Origin: Devosia soli
GTDB taxonomy: Bacteria > Pseudomonadota > Alphaproteobacteria > Rhizobiales > Devosiaceae
Assembly: GCF_000970455.1 (NCBI RefSeq)
Contig: NZ_LAJG01000042.1
Location: forward strand, 1-64,000
Length of the DNA stretch: 64,000 nt
Direction of reading: 5' to 3'
Under the pieces are notes generated by a model that was not told the DNA's origin, searched no databases, and was given only the letters and a program-made list of their open reading frames with translations. The position numbers were made by a program, and so were the translations under genes. Below, one piece after another: positions 42,515-51,744 of the stretch. Position 1 is the first letter of the stretch. Each line of letters opens with the position of its first letter.

Positions 42515-43378
42515 ATGAAAAAGGTTCTCGTCACCGGAGGCAGCGGCAAGCTCGGCCGCGCCGTGCTGCGCGATCTCGTAGCGCATGGCTATGACGTGCT
42601 CAATGTCGACAGCCAGGCCCTCCCCGAACCCATCTGCCGCTCGGTCAAAGTCGACCTGACCAATTTCGGCGAAGTCGCCTCCGCCATTCTCGGCGGCATC
42701 GACGAGCGCGGCGGCCCCTTCGATGCCGTTGTCCACCTCGCGGCCATCCCAGCGCCGGGCCTTGCCGCCAATGCCAAGACTTTCGCCAACAATGTGCCGA
42801 CGACCTACAATGTCTTCGAGGCCTGTCGCCTCGCGAAGATCAAGAACGTCGTCTTCGCCTCGAGCGAAACCGTCCTTGGTCTCCCCTTCGACACGCCCCC
42901 GCCTTATGCACCGGTCGACGAGGAATATTTCCCGCGCCCGGAAAGTGCCTATTCACTCGGAAAACTGCTCGACGAAACCATGGCAGCCCAGTTCTGCCGT
43001 TGGGACCCGGAATTGCGCATGGTGGGCCTGAGGTTCTCCAATGTCATGTATCCCGAAGACTATGCAGCCTTTCCCAAGTTCGACAGCGACCCCAAGGCGC
43101 GCAAGTGGAACCTTTGGGCCTATATCGACGCCCGCGACGGCGCTCAGGCCGTCCGCCGCGCGCTTCAGGCCGATTTCAAAGGCTTTGAAGCCTTCATCAT
43201 CGCCAATGCGGATTCAGTAATGAACCGCTCCAACATCTCGCTTTTGGCCGAAGTCTTCCCAGACGTGCCGCACAAGGGCAACATCGCCACCAATTCGACC
43301 CTGCTCTCGATCGAAAAAGCCAAACGCATGCTAGGCTATTCGCCGCAGTATTCCTGGCGGAACGAAGTGGGTAAGTAA
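42515..43378 (+). CDS. NAD-dependent epimerase/dehydratase family protein
   Basis: A 287-residue extended short-chain dehydrogenase. The NAD(P) site is VLVTGGSGKLGRAVLRDL near residue 5, and the catalytic set is visible as FASSETVLG (Ser) and ESAYSLGKLLDE (Tyr-x3-Lys). It may act on a sugar or sugar nucleotide; size and motifs also suit uronate-dehydrogenase-like enzymes. A GGAGG site precedes the ATG. It converges on the rhamnose operon at the position where rhaK would be expected, but whether it takes part in rhamnose use is unknown. Confidence 0.85.
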   Translation: MKKVLVTGGSGKLGRAVLRDLVAHGYDVLNVDSQALPEPICRSVKVDLTNFGEVASAILGGIDERGGPFDAVVHLAAIPAPGLAANAKTFANNVPTTYNVFEACRLAKIKNVVFASSETVLGLPFDTPPPYAPVDEEYFPRPESAYSLGKLLDETMAAQFCRWDPELRMVGLRFSNVMYPEDYAAFPKFDSDPKARKWNLWAYIDARDGAQAVRRALQADFKGFEAFIIANADSVMNRSNISLLAEVFPDVPHKGNIATNSTLLSIEKAKRMLGYSPQYSWRNEVGK

Positions 43379-43448
43379 CCTCACCCAGCCCCCTGGTAGG
43401 GGAAGGACGTATCGAGTTTGGCTCGGCATTTGTGAGCCACCGGCAGAT

Positions 43449-43482
43449 CCCTCCCCCTGGCAGGGGGAGGTTAGGTGGGGGT
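43449..43482 (-). repeat. Palindromic intergenic repeat, family A copy 5
   Basis: CCTCCCCCT-GGC-AGGGGGAGG followed by TTAGGTGGGGGT, ending 8 bp from the rhaU stop codon (43491). A shorter related palindrome (CCCCCTGGTAGGGG) lies at about 43389-43402. Confidence 0.85.
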
Positions 43483-43490
43483 CCTGCCCC

Positions 43491-43823
43491 TCACTTCATC
43501 CAGAACACGGGCAACAAATCCACCGACACCGGCTCGCTCTTCTCATTCGTCGCCATGATATCGGCCATATGCGCCCACCAGCGCTTCATCACCTCGGTGT
43601 TGGGCAGGTCGGCCATCGTGTGATCGACCCGGCGCCACAACACGCCGAAGAGCGTATTGGTCTCTTCGTCGAGATGGATCGAATAGTCCTTCACGCCCGC
43701 TTCGTGCAGCAGGTCGACGAGTTCAGGAAAAATCTCGTCGTGGCGCTTTTTATATTCCGCCGTCATGCCCGGATTGAGCCGCATCTTGAAGGCGTGCTTT
43801 TCGTAGCCGTTGTCGGTGATCAT
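43491..43823 (-). CDS. rhaU: L-rhamnose mutarotase
   Basis: A 110-residue RhaM/RhaU mutarotase interconverting the alpha and beta anomers of L-rhamnose. The family signature is clear: [20 protein letters not shown] with the active-site His, [20 protein letters not shown] and [10 protein letters not shown]. The ATG at 43823 overlaps the rhaQ stop as ATGA, which is why I prefer it to the longer frame at 43841. It is the last gene of the uptake operon here. Confidence 0.93.
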   Translation of the reverse strand: MITDNGYEKHAFKMRLNPGMTAEYKKRHDEIFPELVDLLHEAGVKDYSIHLDEETNTLFGVLWRRVDHTMADLPNTEVMKRWWAHMADIMATNEKSEPVSVDLLPVFWMK

Positions 43824-44821
43824 GCGCGTCTTTGCCTCCACATGCGAAACAGGATCGGCAGCGCGATCACGACGATCAGCAGCGAGCCGATGAAAATCGA
43901 CATGACGATGCCGGGCACATTGAGAAGCCCGAGCCCAAAGGTCACGAGCCCCATGATCAGCGCGGCCAGCACGACGCCGATGATCGTGCCCGAGCCGCCA
44001 AGGATGGAGACCCCACCCAGGACCACCATTGTCACCGCCTCGAGCTCAAAGCCTTCAGCGATCGACGGCCGCGTCGATCCAAGCCGCGCCGTCAGAAGCA
44101 CCGCGGCGATGCCGCTCATCAGCCCGGTCAGGCAGAACAGCACGAACTTGATGCGATCGACCCGCACGCCGGAAAAGCGCGCCGCCGTCGCATTATTGCC
44201 GATGGCATAGACCCGACGCCCGAAATTGGTGTGCTGCAGCAGCACATAGAAAATGACGGCCGCCACGACGAAGAGCACCAGCTCGAACGAAATAACCCAG
44301 AACACATAGCCCTGCCCGAACCAGGAAAAGCTCGCCGGGTAACCCTTAAAGCTCTGATCGCCCAAAACGATATAGGCGATGCCGCGGAAGAGGCTCATCG
44401 TACCGATGGTGACCACGATCGAGGGCAGTTTCAGTCCGGTCACCAGGAACCCGTTGAACGCCCCGCAGAGCAACCCGACACCGATCCCCACCATGACGAG
44501 CACGGGCGTATCCACCCCAGCCTGTAGCGCCAGCCCCATCATGGTCGAAGCCAGTGCAATGATCGAGGCGACGGACAGGTCGATCTCGCCGGTGATGATG
44601 ATCAGCGCCATGGCGAGCGCGATCAGCGCCTTTTCGGTGAAGTTGAACGTCATATCGCTCAAGCTCCACTCGTTGAGGAAGTAGGGCGAGGCGAAGGAAT
44701 TGGCGATGAAGATCGCCAGCGCCACAAGCACCAGCAGGCTTTCCCAACTGAGCACAGCGGATTTCAGCGGCTTATCGAGGCGGTCGGGAAGCTGGCGGCC
44801 GGTTGCAGGGAAATCGGTCAT
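43820..44821 (-). CDS. rhaQ: Rhamnose ABC importer permease 2
   Basis: A 333-residue permease of the ribose/xylose type (RbsC family) with about ten helices. The motifs [20 protein letters not shown] and [20 protein letters not shown] are the usual cytoplasmic-loop signatures contacting the ATPase. It forms the membrane channel with RhaP. It overlaps rhaP and rhaU by 4 bp each. The rhaP/rhaQ naming follows gene order in Rhizobium leguminosarum. Confidence 0.9.
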   Translation of the reverse strand: MTDFPATGRQLPDRLDKPLKSAVLSWESLLVLVALAIFIANSFASPYFLNEWSLSDMTFNFTEKALIALAMALIIITGEIDLSVASIIALASTMMGLALQAGVDTPVLVMVGIGVGLLCGAFNGFLVTGLKLPSIVVTIGTMSLFRGIAYIVLGDQSFKGYPASFSWFGQGYVFWVISFELVLFVVAAVIFYVLLQHTNFGRRVYAIGNNATAARFSGVRVDRIKFVLFCLTGLMSGIAAVLLTARLGSTRPSIAEGFELEAVTMVVLGGVSILGGSGTIIGVVLAALIMGLVTFGLGLLNVPGIVMSIFIGSLLIVVIALPILFRMWRQRRA

Positions 44822-45795
44822 ACGGCTGCTGCCTTCTTCAAAATAATCCGCCCCTTGGTCCGTTCACTGCGGCCATTGAGCACGACCGCAATCAGGATCG
44901 CCGCGCCCGAAATCGCCATCTGCCAGAATGGCGAGACGCCGATCACTGGCAAAGCATTGTTGACGACGCCGAGGAACAGCGCGCCGAGCAGCGCGCCTGC
45001 CACCGTCCCGATGCCACCGGCAATCGACACGCCGCCAATGACGCAGGCGGCAACGATGGTCAGTTCATAGCCACCGGCCACTTCCACCGAGGCGATCACA
45101 TAGCGCGAAATCCAGAGATAGCCGCAGAGCCCCGAAATGGCCCCGGCCAGTACGAAAGCGAGAAACTTCGTCCGCCCCACATTAATGCCCGTATAGACCG
45201 CCGCCGTCGGATTGACGCCGATGGCATAAAAGGCCCGGCCCTGCGGCGTGCGCGTCATCAGGAGATAGACGAGCCCCGCCACCACCACAGCAAACCACGA
45301 CAGGATCGGCAGCCCGAGGAACGACCCGCGCTGGAGCTGGATGAACTCCTGGCTCATCTGCGCCGCATTGACCCAGGCGCCGCCGGAAATCACGAAGACG
45401 AGGCCGCGGAAAATCGTCAGCGTGCCCAGGGTGACAACGATCGGCGGAATATCAAGCTTCCAGACGAGAATGCCATTGAACGCCCCCAGCGCTGCGCCGA
45501 CCACGACGCAGCCTGCGATCAGCAGCGGGATCGGCACGCCAGGCGCCGCCGCATTGATCATGGCCACGATCATGCCCGTCAGCGCCAGGTTCGACGCCAT
45601 CGAGAGGTCGATGGAGCGCGTCAGGATGACCGCCATCTGCCCGAGCGCCAGCATCATCAGGATCGAGGTGTCATTAAAAATCGTAAGAAGATTGCCGGGC
45701 TGGGAAAAGCGCGGGAAGCGCAGCGTCACCAGCACGATAACGGCGAGAATACCGAGGGCCAGCCAGAGTTCGCGGGTTTTCAGTAGCCGGTTCAT
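44818..45795 (-). CDS. rhaP: Rhamnose ABC importer permease 1
   Basis: A 325-residue RbsC-type permease with about ten helices. MAVILTRSIDLSMASNLALT and ACVIGGVSIAGGIGTVAGAL are the paired family signatures. It partners RhaQ. It overlaps rhaT and rhaQ by ATGA junctions. Confidence 0.9.
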   Translation of the reverse strand: MNRLLKTRELWLALGILAVIVLVTLRFPRFSQPGNLLTIFNDTSILMMLALGQMAVILTRSIDLSMASNLALTGMIVAMINAAAPGVPIPLLIAGCVVVGAALGAFNGILVWKLDIPPIVVTLGTLTIFRGLVFVISGGAWVNAAQMSQEFIQLQRGSFLGLPILSWFAVVVAGLVYLLMTRTPQGRAFYAIGVNPTAAVYTGINVGRTKFLAFVLAGAISGLCGYLWISRYVIASVEVAGGYELTIVAACVIGGVSIAGGIGTVAGALLGALFLGVVNNALPVIGVSPFWQMAISGAAILIAVVLNGRSERTKGRIILKKAAAV

Positions 45796-47297
45796 GCCGC
45801 CTTCTCCTCAGCAATGCCAGCGGCCAGACGCACCAGCGTCTCGGGCTGCAAGTTAGTATTGTCGAGTGTCTCGACCATCCGCCCCTCGCGCATGACGACG
45901 ACGCGGTCGCTCATGCCCAAAATTTCCGGCAGTTCCGACGAGACCATGATCACCGAGAGCCCCTGGCTCACGAGTTCCCCCATGAATTCGTGCACCGCTG
46001 CTTTCGAGCCGATATCGATGCCCTTGGTCGGTTCATCGAGAATGATCACCTTAGGCAGCGTCGCCAGCCACTTGGCGATAACGACCTTCTGCTGGTTGCC
46101 GCCTGACAGGGTCGACACATTCTGGCTCAGCGAAGAAGCGCGGAGATCAAGCCGCTCGGTATAGGTCCGCGCCAGCTTGTATTCTTCCGCCATGCGAATG
46201 AAGCCTTTTGAGCTGGTCTTTTCTAGGCTCGGCAGCGACACGTTCTTGAAGATGGGCTCGCCGGTAATGACCCCTTGCTTGCCGCGTTCTTCGGGCACAT
46301 AGACGATGCCGGCTTCCACCGCATCCGCCGGCGAGCGCGGCGCGATCGTCTTGCCATCGAGCACTATGGTGCCGCCCGATACTTCGGTCATCCCGAAGAC
46401 GGCTTGCATGACCTCGGAGCGCCCGGCGCCTACGAGGCCATAAAACCCAAGAATCTCGCCCTTCCGCACCGAAAACGAAATGTTCTCGAACTCGGTCGGA
46501 TGGCTGAGCCCCGTCACCTCAAGCACCGGCGCCCCAATGGTCGCCGCGCGAGTCGGGAAAATCTGATCGACCGAGCGGCCGACCATCATCTTGACGATCT
46601 CGCTTTGCGGCGTGTCCTTGATAAAGCCTTTGCCCACCATTTCGCCATCGCGGAACACAGTGTAGCGGTCGGCGATGCGATAGATCTCGTCGAACTTGTG
46701 CGAGATGAAGAGGATCGCCTTGCCCTCCTTTTTCAGCAGCTCAACGAGCACATAAAGCTCTTCGATTTCTTTCTGGCTCAGCGCAGCGGTCGGCTCGTCC
46801 ATGATCACGACCTGCGCATCGACGGAGAGCGCGCGCGCCACGGCCACGAGATGCTTCTTGGCGATCCCCAATTCCTTCAGGGGAATACCCGCATCGATCC
46901 CTGCAGCCATGGAGTCGAGCGTCTTCTGCGCCTCCGACTTCATGGTCTTCCAATCGATCATGCCGAAGCGATTGCGCGGCGCGTGCCCGAGATAGATGTT
47001 CTCGGCCACGGTCAACTCATCGAACAGTACCGTTTCCTGATGGATCGCGGTGATCCCCGCATCGCTCGCCGAAATCGCCGTCGGCAGCGTCACGACCTTT
47101 TCGCCAACCCGGATTTCGCCAGCGTCCGGCTGGTAAATCCCGGTCATGGTCTTCACCAGCGTCGACTTGCCCGCGCCATTCTCCCCGATCAGCGCCGTTA
47201 CCTCACCGGGATAAAGCTCCAGCGCCACATTATGCAGCGCCCGCACACCAGGGAAGGTCTTGGTGATACCCGAAAGGGTCAGAATGGGGTCGGTCAT
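45792..47297 (-). CDS. rhaT: Rhamnose ABC importer ATP-binding protein
   Basis: A 501-residue tandem-domain sugar ABC ATPase. The first domain has Walker A IGENGAGKSTLVKTMTG and Walker B VVIMDEPTAALSQKEI; its signature region is atypical, as in this family. The second has the degenerate Walker A GLVGAGRSEVMQ, the signature TLSGGNQQKVVIAKWL and Walker B VIILDEPTKGIDIGSK. It powers rhamnose uptake. I prefer the ATG at 47297 over a TTG 6 bp upstream. A 170-bp gap with a repeat and a hairpin separates it from rhaS. Confidence 0.92.
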   Translation of the reverse strand: MTDPILTLSGITKTFPGVRALHNVALELYPGEVTALIGENGAGKSTLVKTMTGIYQPDAGEIRVGEKVVTLPTAISASDAGITAIHQETVLFDELTVAENIYLGHAPRNRFGMIDWKTMKSEAQKTLDSMAAGIDAGIPLKELGIAKKHLVAVARALSVDAQVVIMDEPTAALSQKEIEELYVLVELLKKEGKAILFISHKFDEIYRIADRYTVFRDGEMVGKGFIKDTPQSEIVKMMVGRSVDQIFPTRAATIGAPVLEVTGLSHPTEFENISFSVRKGEILGFYGLVGAGRSEVMQAVFGMTEVSGGTIVLDGKTIAPRSPADAVEAGIVYVPEERGKQGVITGEPIFKNVSLPSLEKTSSKGFIRMAEEYKLARTYTERLDLRASSLSQNVSTLSGGNQQKVVIAKWLATLPKVIILDEPTKGIDIGSKAAVHEFMGELVSQGLSVIMVSSELPEILGMSDRVVVMREGRMVETLDNTNLQPETLVRLAAGIAEEKAA

Positions 47298-47338
47298 TGG
47301 CAACGATGCTCACGGTGTAGCGCAGTACCAGTCACATT

Positions 47339-47420
47339 CGTCATTGCCCGGCTCGTCCGGGCAATCCATGCGATGGCTCCGCGCCACTGGACCACCGGGA
47401 CAAGCCCGGTGGTGACGAAG
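47339..47420. repeat. Palindromic intergenic repeat, family B copy 2
   Basis: An 82-bp element running from CGTCATTGCCCGGC through paired hairpins (TTGCCCGG/CCGGGCAA and CCACCGGGAC..GCCCGGTGG) to GGTGACGAAG. It matches the copy at 37084-37158. It lies between rhaS and rhaT inside the operon. Confidence 0.8.
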
Positions 47421-47435
47421 GAACGGAAAATAGTC

Positions 47436-47459
47436 AGCCCGGCGCCATGGCGCCGGGCT
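47436..47459 (-). terminator. Strong hairpin after rhaS (attenuator or terminator)
   Basis: AGCCCGGCGCC (47436-47446) and GGCGCCGGGCT (47449-47459) form a perfect 11-bp stem with a 2-nt loop, 18 bp past the rhaS stop. The T-run is poor (ACTATTTTCC on the minus strand), so partial termination or protection of the rhaS 3' end is likely. This would raise binding protein over transporter. Confidence 0.65.
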
Positions 47460-47476
47460 TTGGCAGTCTCGGGACC

Positions 47477-48463
47477 TCAATAGATCTTCGAGAATTCTTC
47501 GATATTGGTCTTGTCGAACTGGAACGGGGCAGCCATGGCGGCCGAGTTCGTGTCGTCGAGGGTCACTTCGCCCACCTTGCCGATCGAGAACACTGCGCCT
47601 GGCTTGGCTTCTTCGCCCTTGATCAGGTCATTGGCGAGATAAACAGCCGAGTAGCCGAGGTCGATCGGGTTCCACAGCGCCACGGCCTGCGAAGCGCCGT
47701 TGTCGATGAACTGCTTGAACTCGGACGGCAGGGCGAGCCCCGTGACATTGATCTTGCCGATCAGGTTCTGGTCGGTCACGACCTGAGCCGCCGCGACAAC
47801 ACCAACGGTAGTCGGCGCGATGATGGCCTTGAGGTTAGGATAAGCCGCAATGAGCCCGCGGGCTTCTTCGGTCGACTTTACCGAGTCATCATCGCCATAG
47901 ACGGTCGCGACGAGGTTGATGTTCGGGAACTTTTCCGGAATGACGGCCTTGGCGGCTTCGATCCAGGCATTCTGGTTGGTCGCGGTGGACGCGGCCGAGA
48001 GAATGGCAACATCGCCGCCTTCGGGCAGGTAGTCTGCCGCGAGCTTGATGATGGTTTCCCCGATCAGCGCGGTTTCCGACGGATTGAGGTGGATCTGGCG
48101 ACCTTCGGGTGCAACGCCCGAGTCCCAGGAAATGACCTTGATGCCGCGGTCCATGGCGCGCTTCAGCACGGGCACGAGAGCATCCGGATCATTGGCGGAG
48201 ATCGCGATGGCGTCGACCTGCTGGGCGATCAGCGAATTGACGACTTCGATCTGGGCTTCGGCGGTCGCGGTGGTCGGGCCGGTATAGATGACCTCGATAT
48301 CGCCGAGTTCCTTGGCCGCGTCCTGCGCGCCCTTGTTGGCGGCGTCGAAGAAGCCATTGCCGAGCGATTTAACGACGAGCGCAATGCGCGTCTGTGCAAA
48401 GGCCGGTGTCGCCAGAAGGATGGCGGCGGCAGCGGTAGCGGCCATCAGCTTAAAGAGTTTCAT
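47477..48463 (-). CDS. rhaS: Rhamnose ABC importer substrate-binding protein
   Basis: A 328-residue periplasmic binding protein of the ribose-binding (cluster B) type. The signal peptide is MKLFKLMAATAAAAILLATP, cut after AFAQ. The mature protein shows RIALVVKSLGNGFFDAANKG, DAIAISANDPDALVPVLKRA and VISWDSGVAP, all typical. I use the ATG at 48463, behind CAGGGAGGG; the open frame extends further but the added part is Arg/Cys-rich noise. It is read from the promoter shared with or downstream of rhaR. Confidence 0.93.
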   Translation of the reverse strand: MKLFKLMAATAAAAILLATPAFAQTRIALVVKSLGNGFFDAANKGAQDAAKELGDIEVIYTGPTTATAEAQIEVVNSLIAQQVDAIAISANDPDALVPVLKRAMDRGIKVISWDSGVAPEGRQIHLNPSETALIGETIIKLAADYLPEGGDVAILSAASTATNQNAWIEAAKAVIPEKFPNINLVATVYGDDDSVKSTEEARGLIAAYPNLKAIIAPTTVGVVAAAQVVTDQNLIGKINVTGLALPSEFKQFIDNGASQAVALWNPIDLGYSAVYLANDLIKGEEAKPGAVFSIGKVGEVTLDDTNSAAMAAPFQFDKTNIEEFSKIY

Positions 48464-48495
48464 AAATTCCCTCCCTGGGATTTCTCGATTGTTTC

Positions 48496-49290
48496 TCAGG
48501 CCACGGCGGCCTGAGCAGGCGTTTCCACGACGATCAACCGTACGCCCGCCGTTTCCAGCATCTGTCGGTCTTCGTCGCGGATGCCGGCATCGGTTATGAC
48601 AGCGGCAATCTTGTCGAGGCCGCACAAGATCAGACTTGAGCGGCCGGTAAATTTGGAAGAGTCGGCAAGAACGATCAGCTCGTCTGCCTGCCCGATCAGC
48701 GCCAGCTCGGATTGCACGACCATGGGGTCGGCCTCCATCAGCCCATGGGCGCCAATCCCCTGGCAGCCGATGAACATGCGCTTGGCATAAAAGTGCGACG
48801 CCACCACCCCGCCAAAAGGCGAGAGGATGACGTTCTGCTCGCGATAGACCGTGCCGCCCGGAATGACGACGGGATTGCGCGAGTTGTGAATGAGGAATTC
48901 GGCGATCGCAAAGGAGTTGGTGAAGACGCTGACGCGCTTGGTCGATAGATGATGCACCATCTGATAGGTCGTCGTGCCGCCATTGATGATGATCGGCTCG
49001 CCATCATTGCAGAGATCCGCCGCCGCTTTCGCGATTGCGCGCTTTTGCACGATATTGATCGTTTCATTGACCGAAAATGGCCGCCCGACCAATCCGCCCT
49101 GCGATGGCGGGTTGATCGCCTCGGCCCCGCCCCGCACGCGCCGCACCTTGCCCTGCTCGTCGAGCGCGGCAATGTCCCGGCGAATGGTTGCTTCGGAAGA
49201 GCCCGTCAGATCGCACAGGTCCGCAACCGTCACCATGGCATGGGACTGGGCTGCGGCGAGAATAACGCGGTGGCGTTCCGTTTCGTGCAA
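48496..49290 (-). CDS. rhaR: DeoR-family regulator of the rhamnose genes
   Basis: A 264-residue DeoR/GlpR repressor. The winged HTH is at residues about 5-57 (HAMVTVADLCDLTGSSEATI, RRDIAALDEQGKVRRVRGGA) and the sugar-phosphate-sensing domain follows (IIINGGTTTYQMVHHLSTKR, VLADSSKFTGRS). It probably represses rhaDI and rhaSTPQU until a phosphorylated rhamnose intermediate appears; this is inferred from the family and its position. The start codon is TTG, 8 bases behind TGAGGAG. Confidence 0.9.
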   Translation of the reverse strand: MHETERHRVILAAAQSHAMVTVADLCDLTGSSEATIRRDIAALDEQGKVRRVRGGAEAINPPSQGGLVGRPFSVNETINIVQKRAIAKAAADLCNDGEPIIINGGTTTYQMVHHLSTKRVSVFTNSFAIAEFLIHNSRNPVVIPGGTVYREQNVILSPFGGVVASHFYAKRMFIGCQGIGAHGLMEADPMVVQSELALIGQADELIVLADSSKFTGRSSLILCGLDKIAAVITDAGIRDEDRQMLETAGVRLIVVETPAQAAVA

Positions 49291-49617
49291 TGCTGATACT
49301 CCTCAGGCGCAGTGCTTTCATTCTTTCCGAGCAGAGTCAATCAGCATTTTGCCATTTACAATCATCTTCACGCACACCTGACGATTGATGATCGTTTCTG
49401 ATTGACAGCGTGAACCGTTCTATGGCCATGTCCGCGCCAAAGGCCTGCATGCATCGCGCAGCAGATGCCGCGCCCTCGGTTGTCACCCCGGCGAAGGCCG
49501 GGGCCCATCCTGAGATCTCAAGATGGATCCCGGCTCAAGGCCGGGATGACACCTGGTGGGTGGAAACGATCTGAACCAAGCGTCGCCAGCGGCGCCACCA
49601 CTTCGGGAGGAATCTTC
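49291..49617. promoter_or_regulatory. rhaR-rhaD divergent control region
   Basis: The 327-bp gap holds an AT-richer operator-like stretch near rhaR and a family-C repeat near rhaD. At 49336-49344 and 49398-49406 lie GTCAATCAG and CTGATTGAC, a perfect 9-bp inverted repeat 53 bp apart. Further ATTGAT/ATCAAT-type half-sites lie between them (CAATCAT about 49370, CGATTGATGATCG at 49382-49394). These are candidate RhaR sites that could support looping. GGGAGG serves rhaD. Confidence 0.55.
49482..49563. repeat. Complex palindromic repeat, family C copy 1
   Basis: An element from GTCACCCCGGC to CCGGGATGAC, with inner palindromes CCCGGC..GGCCGGG, CCATC..GAGATCTC..GATGG and TCCCGGC..GCCGGGA, and a GGTGGGTGG tail. 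It lies about 55 bp before the rhaD start. A nearly identical copy in the same orientation follows rhaD. Confidence 0.85.
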
Positions 49618-51714
49618 ATGTCCACCGCGCCCAAGCGCCTTGAAAACAAGTGGGACGATGCAAAAGCCGCGTCCATGACCGAGCCGGAGCGCCTCGTCTA
49701 TCGCTCGAATCTCCTTGGCTCGGACAAACGCGTCACCAATTATGGCGGCGGCAACACCTCCTCCAAGATTATGCAGAAGGACCCGCTTACGGGCGAGATG
49801 GTCGAGGTCCTCTGGGTTAAGGGTTCGGGCGGCGACAGCGCCTCGATCAAGCTAGACGGCTTTTCGACGCTCTATATGGACAAGCTCCGCGCCCTCAAGG
49901 GCCTCTATCGCGGCGTCGAGTTCGAAGACGAAATGGTGGGCTACCTGCCCCACGCGACGTTCAACCTGAACCCGCGCGCTGCGTCGATCGACACCCCGCT
50001 CCATGCCTATGTGAACCACCCTTTCGTCGATCACATGCACCCCGACGCGATCATCGCCATCGCGGCTTCCAAGAACTCGAAAGAGCTCACCAAGCAGATC
50101 TTTGGCGACACCATCGGCTGGCTCCCCTGGAAGAAGCCGGGCTTTGAGCTGGGCCTCTGGCTCGGCAAATATTGTGAAGAGAACCCCAACTCCAAGGGCC
50201 TGATCCTTGAATCCCACGGCCTCTTCACCTGGGGCGACACCCCCAAGGAATGCTACGAAACGACCATCGGCATCATCAATCAGGCCATCGAATGGTTTGA
50301 GAAAGAGACCGAAGGCAAGACCATCTTCGGTGGCCAAGCCGTGCAGTCGCTCGATGCCGACGCCCGCCGCGCCGTTGCGGCCAAACTCATGCCAAAAATC
50401 CGCGGCTTCATCTCCGAAGACAGCCACAAGCTCGGCCACTTCGATGACTCAGCCGCCGTGCTCGAATTCGTCAATTCCAGGAATCTGCGCCCGCTCGCAG
50501 CCCTCGGCACCTCCTGCCCGGACCATTTCCTGCGCACCAAAATCCGACCGCTGGTCATCGACTTCGACCCGGCCAACCCGGACGTGGATGCCGTCATTGC
50601 CGGCCTCGACAAGCAGATCGCCGATTATCGCGCCGACTATCAGGCCTATTACGATCGCTGCAAGCACGACAACTCGCCTGCCATCCGCGATCCCAACGCC
50701 GTCGTTTACCTAATCCCGGGCGTCGGCATGCTGACCTTCGCCAAGGACAAGGCCACGGCCCGTATCTCCGGCGAGTTCTATGTCAACGCCATCAACGTGA
50801 TGCGCGGCGCCTCGACCGTCAGCGAATATCAGGGCCTGCCCGAGCAGGAGGCCTTCGACATCGAATATTGGCTGCTTGAAGAAGCCAAACTCCAGCGCAT
50901 GCCCAAGCCAAAGTCCCTTGCCGGCAAGATTGCCCTCGTCACCGGCGGCGCTGGCGGCATCGGCAAGGCAACGGCCGCCCGTCTCCTCCGCGAAGGCGCC
51001 TGTGTCGTCCTCGCCGATATCGACCAGACCGCCCTCGATGGCGCCACGGCCGAACTATCCGGCATTTTTGGCGCCGATTTCGTCCGCCCGGTGAACATCA
51101 ACGTCACCAAGGAAGACCAGGTCCTCGCCGGCTTCGCCCACGCCGTGGTCGAATTCGGCGGCCTCGACATCCTGGTGTCGAACGCCGGCCTCGCCTCCTC
51201 GGCCCCGATCGAAGACACCTCGCTTGACCTCTGGAACAAGAACATGGACATCCTGTCCACGGGCTATTTCCTCGTGTCGCGTGAAGCCTTCCGTCTGTTC
51301 CGCCAACAGAAGATCGGCGGCAATGTCGTCTTCGTTGCGTCCAAGAACGGCCTTGCCGCTTCCCCCAACGCTGCCGCCTATTGCACTGCCAAGGCTGCCG
51401 AGATTCATCTGGCGCGCTGCCTCGCCCTCGAAGGCGCGGAAGCCCAGATCCGCGTCAACGTCGTCAATCCAGACGCCGTTTTGCGTGGCTCGAAGATCTG
51501 GGCCGGCGAATGGCTGGAACAGCGCGCATCGACCTACAAGACCGATAAGGACGGCCTTGAAGAGATGTATCGTCAGCGTTCGATGCTGAAGCGCTCGGTG
51601 TTCCCGGAAGACATCGCCGAAGCCATCTATTTCTTCGCCTCGGAAGCCTCGGCAAAGTCCACCGGCAACATCATCAACGTCGACGCCGGCAACGCCCAGT
51701 CGTTCCCGCGTTAA
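49618..51714 (+). CDS. rhaD: Bifunctional rhamnulose-1-phosphate aldolase / alcohol dehydrogenase
   Basis: A 698-residue fusion. The N-terminal class II aldolase domain (about 1-400) has the Zn-binding His pair region LPHATFNLNPRAASIDTPLH with VNHPFVDHMHPDAIIA, and LILESHGLFTWG. The C-terminal short-chain dehydrogenase (about 430-698) has GGAGGIGKATAARLLREGAC, VSNAGLASSAPIED and AAYCTAKAAEIHLA (Tyr-x3-Lys). It splits L-rhamnulose-1-phosphate to dihydroxyacetone phosphate and L-lactaldehyde and oxidises or reduces the latter. The start is set by GGGAGG before the ATG. Confidence 0.94.
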   Translation: MSTAPKRLENKWDDAKAASMTEPERLVYRSNLLGSDKRVTNYGGGNTSSKIMQKDPLTGEMVEVLWVKGSGGDSASIKLDGFSTLYMDKLRALKGLYRGVEFEDEMVGYLPHATFNLNPRAASIDTPLHAYVNHPFVDHMHPDAIIAIAASKNSKELTKQIFGDTIGWLPWKKPGFELGLWLGKYCEENPNSKGLILESHGLFTWGDTPKECYETTIGIINQAIEWFEKETEGKTIFGGQAVQSLDADARRAVAAKLMPKIRGFISEDSHKLGHFDDSAAVLEFVNSRNLRPLAALGTSCPDHFLRTKIRPLVIDFDPANPDVDAVIAGLDKQIADYRADYQAYYDRCKHDNSPAIRDPNAVVYLIPGVGMLTFAKDKATARISGEFYVNAINVMRGASTVSEYQGLPEQEAFDIEYWLLEEAKLQRMPKPKSLAGKIALVTGGAGGIGKATAARLLREGACVVLADIDQTALDGATAELSGIFGADFVRPVNINVTKEDQVLAGFAHAVVEFGGLDILVSNAGLASSAPIEDTSLDLWNKNMDILSTGYFLVSREAFRLFRQQKIGGNVVFVASKNGLAASPNAAAYCTAKAAEIHLARCLALEGAEAQIRVNVVNPDAVLRGSKIWAGEWLEQRASTYKTDKDGLEEMYRQRSMLKRSVFPEDIAEAIYFFASEASAKSTGNIINVDAGNAQSFPR

Positions 51715-51744
51715 TTTGGCATAGTCCTAGCCCACCCACTGAAT

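Noticed and set aside
49465-49617. N-terminal extension of RhaD from 49465
   Set aside because: The added codons run through a palindromic repeat; GGGAGG positions the start at 49618.
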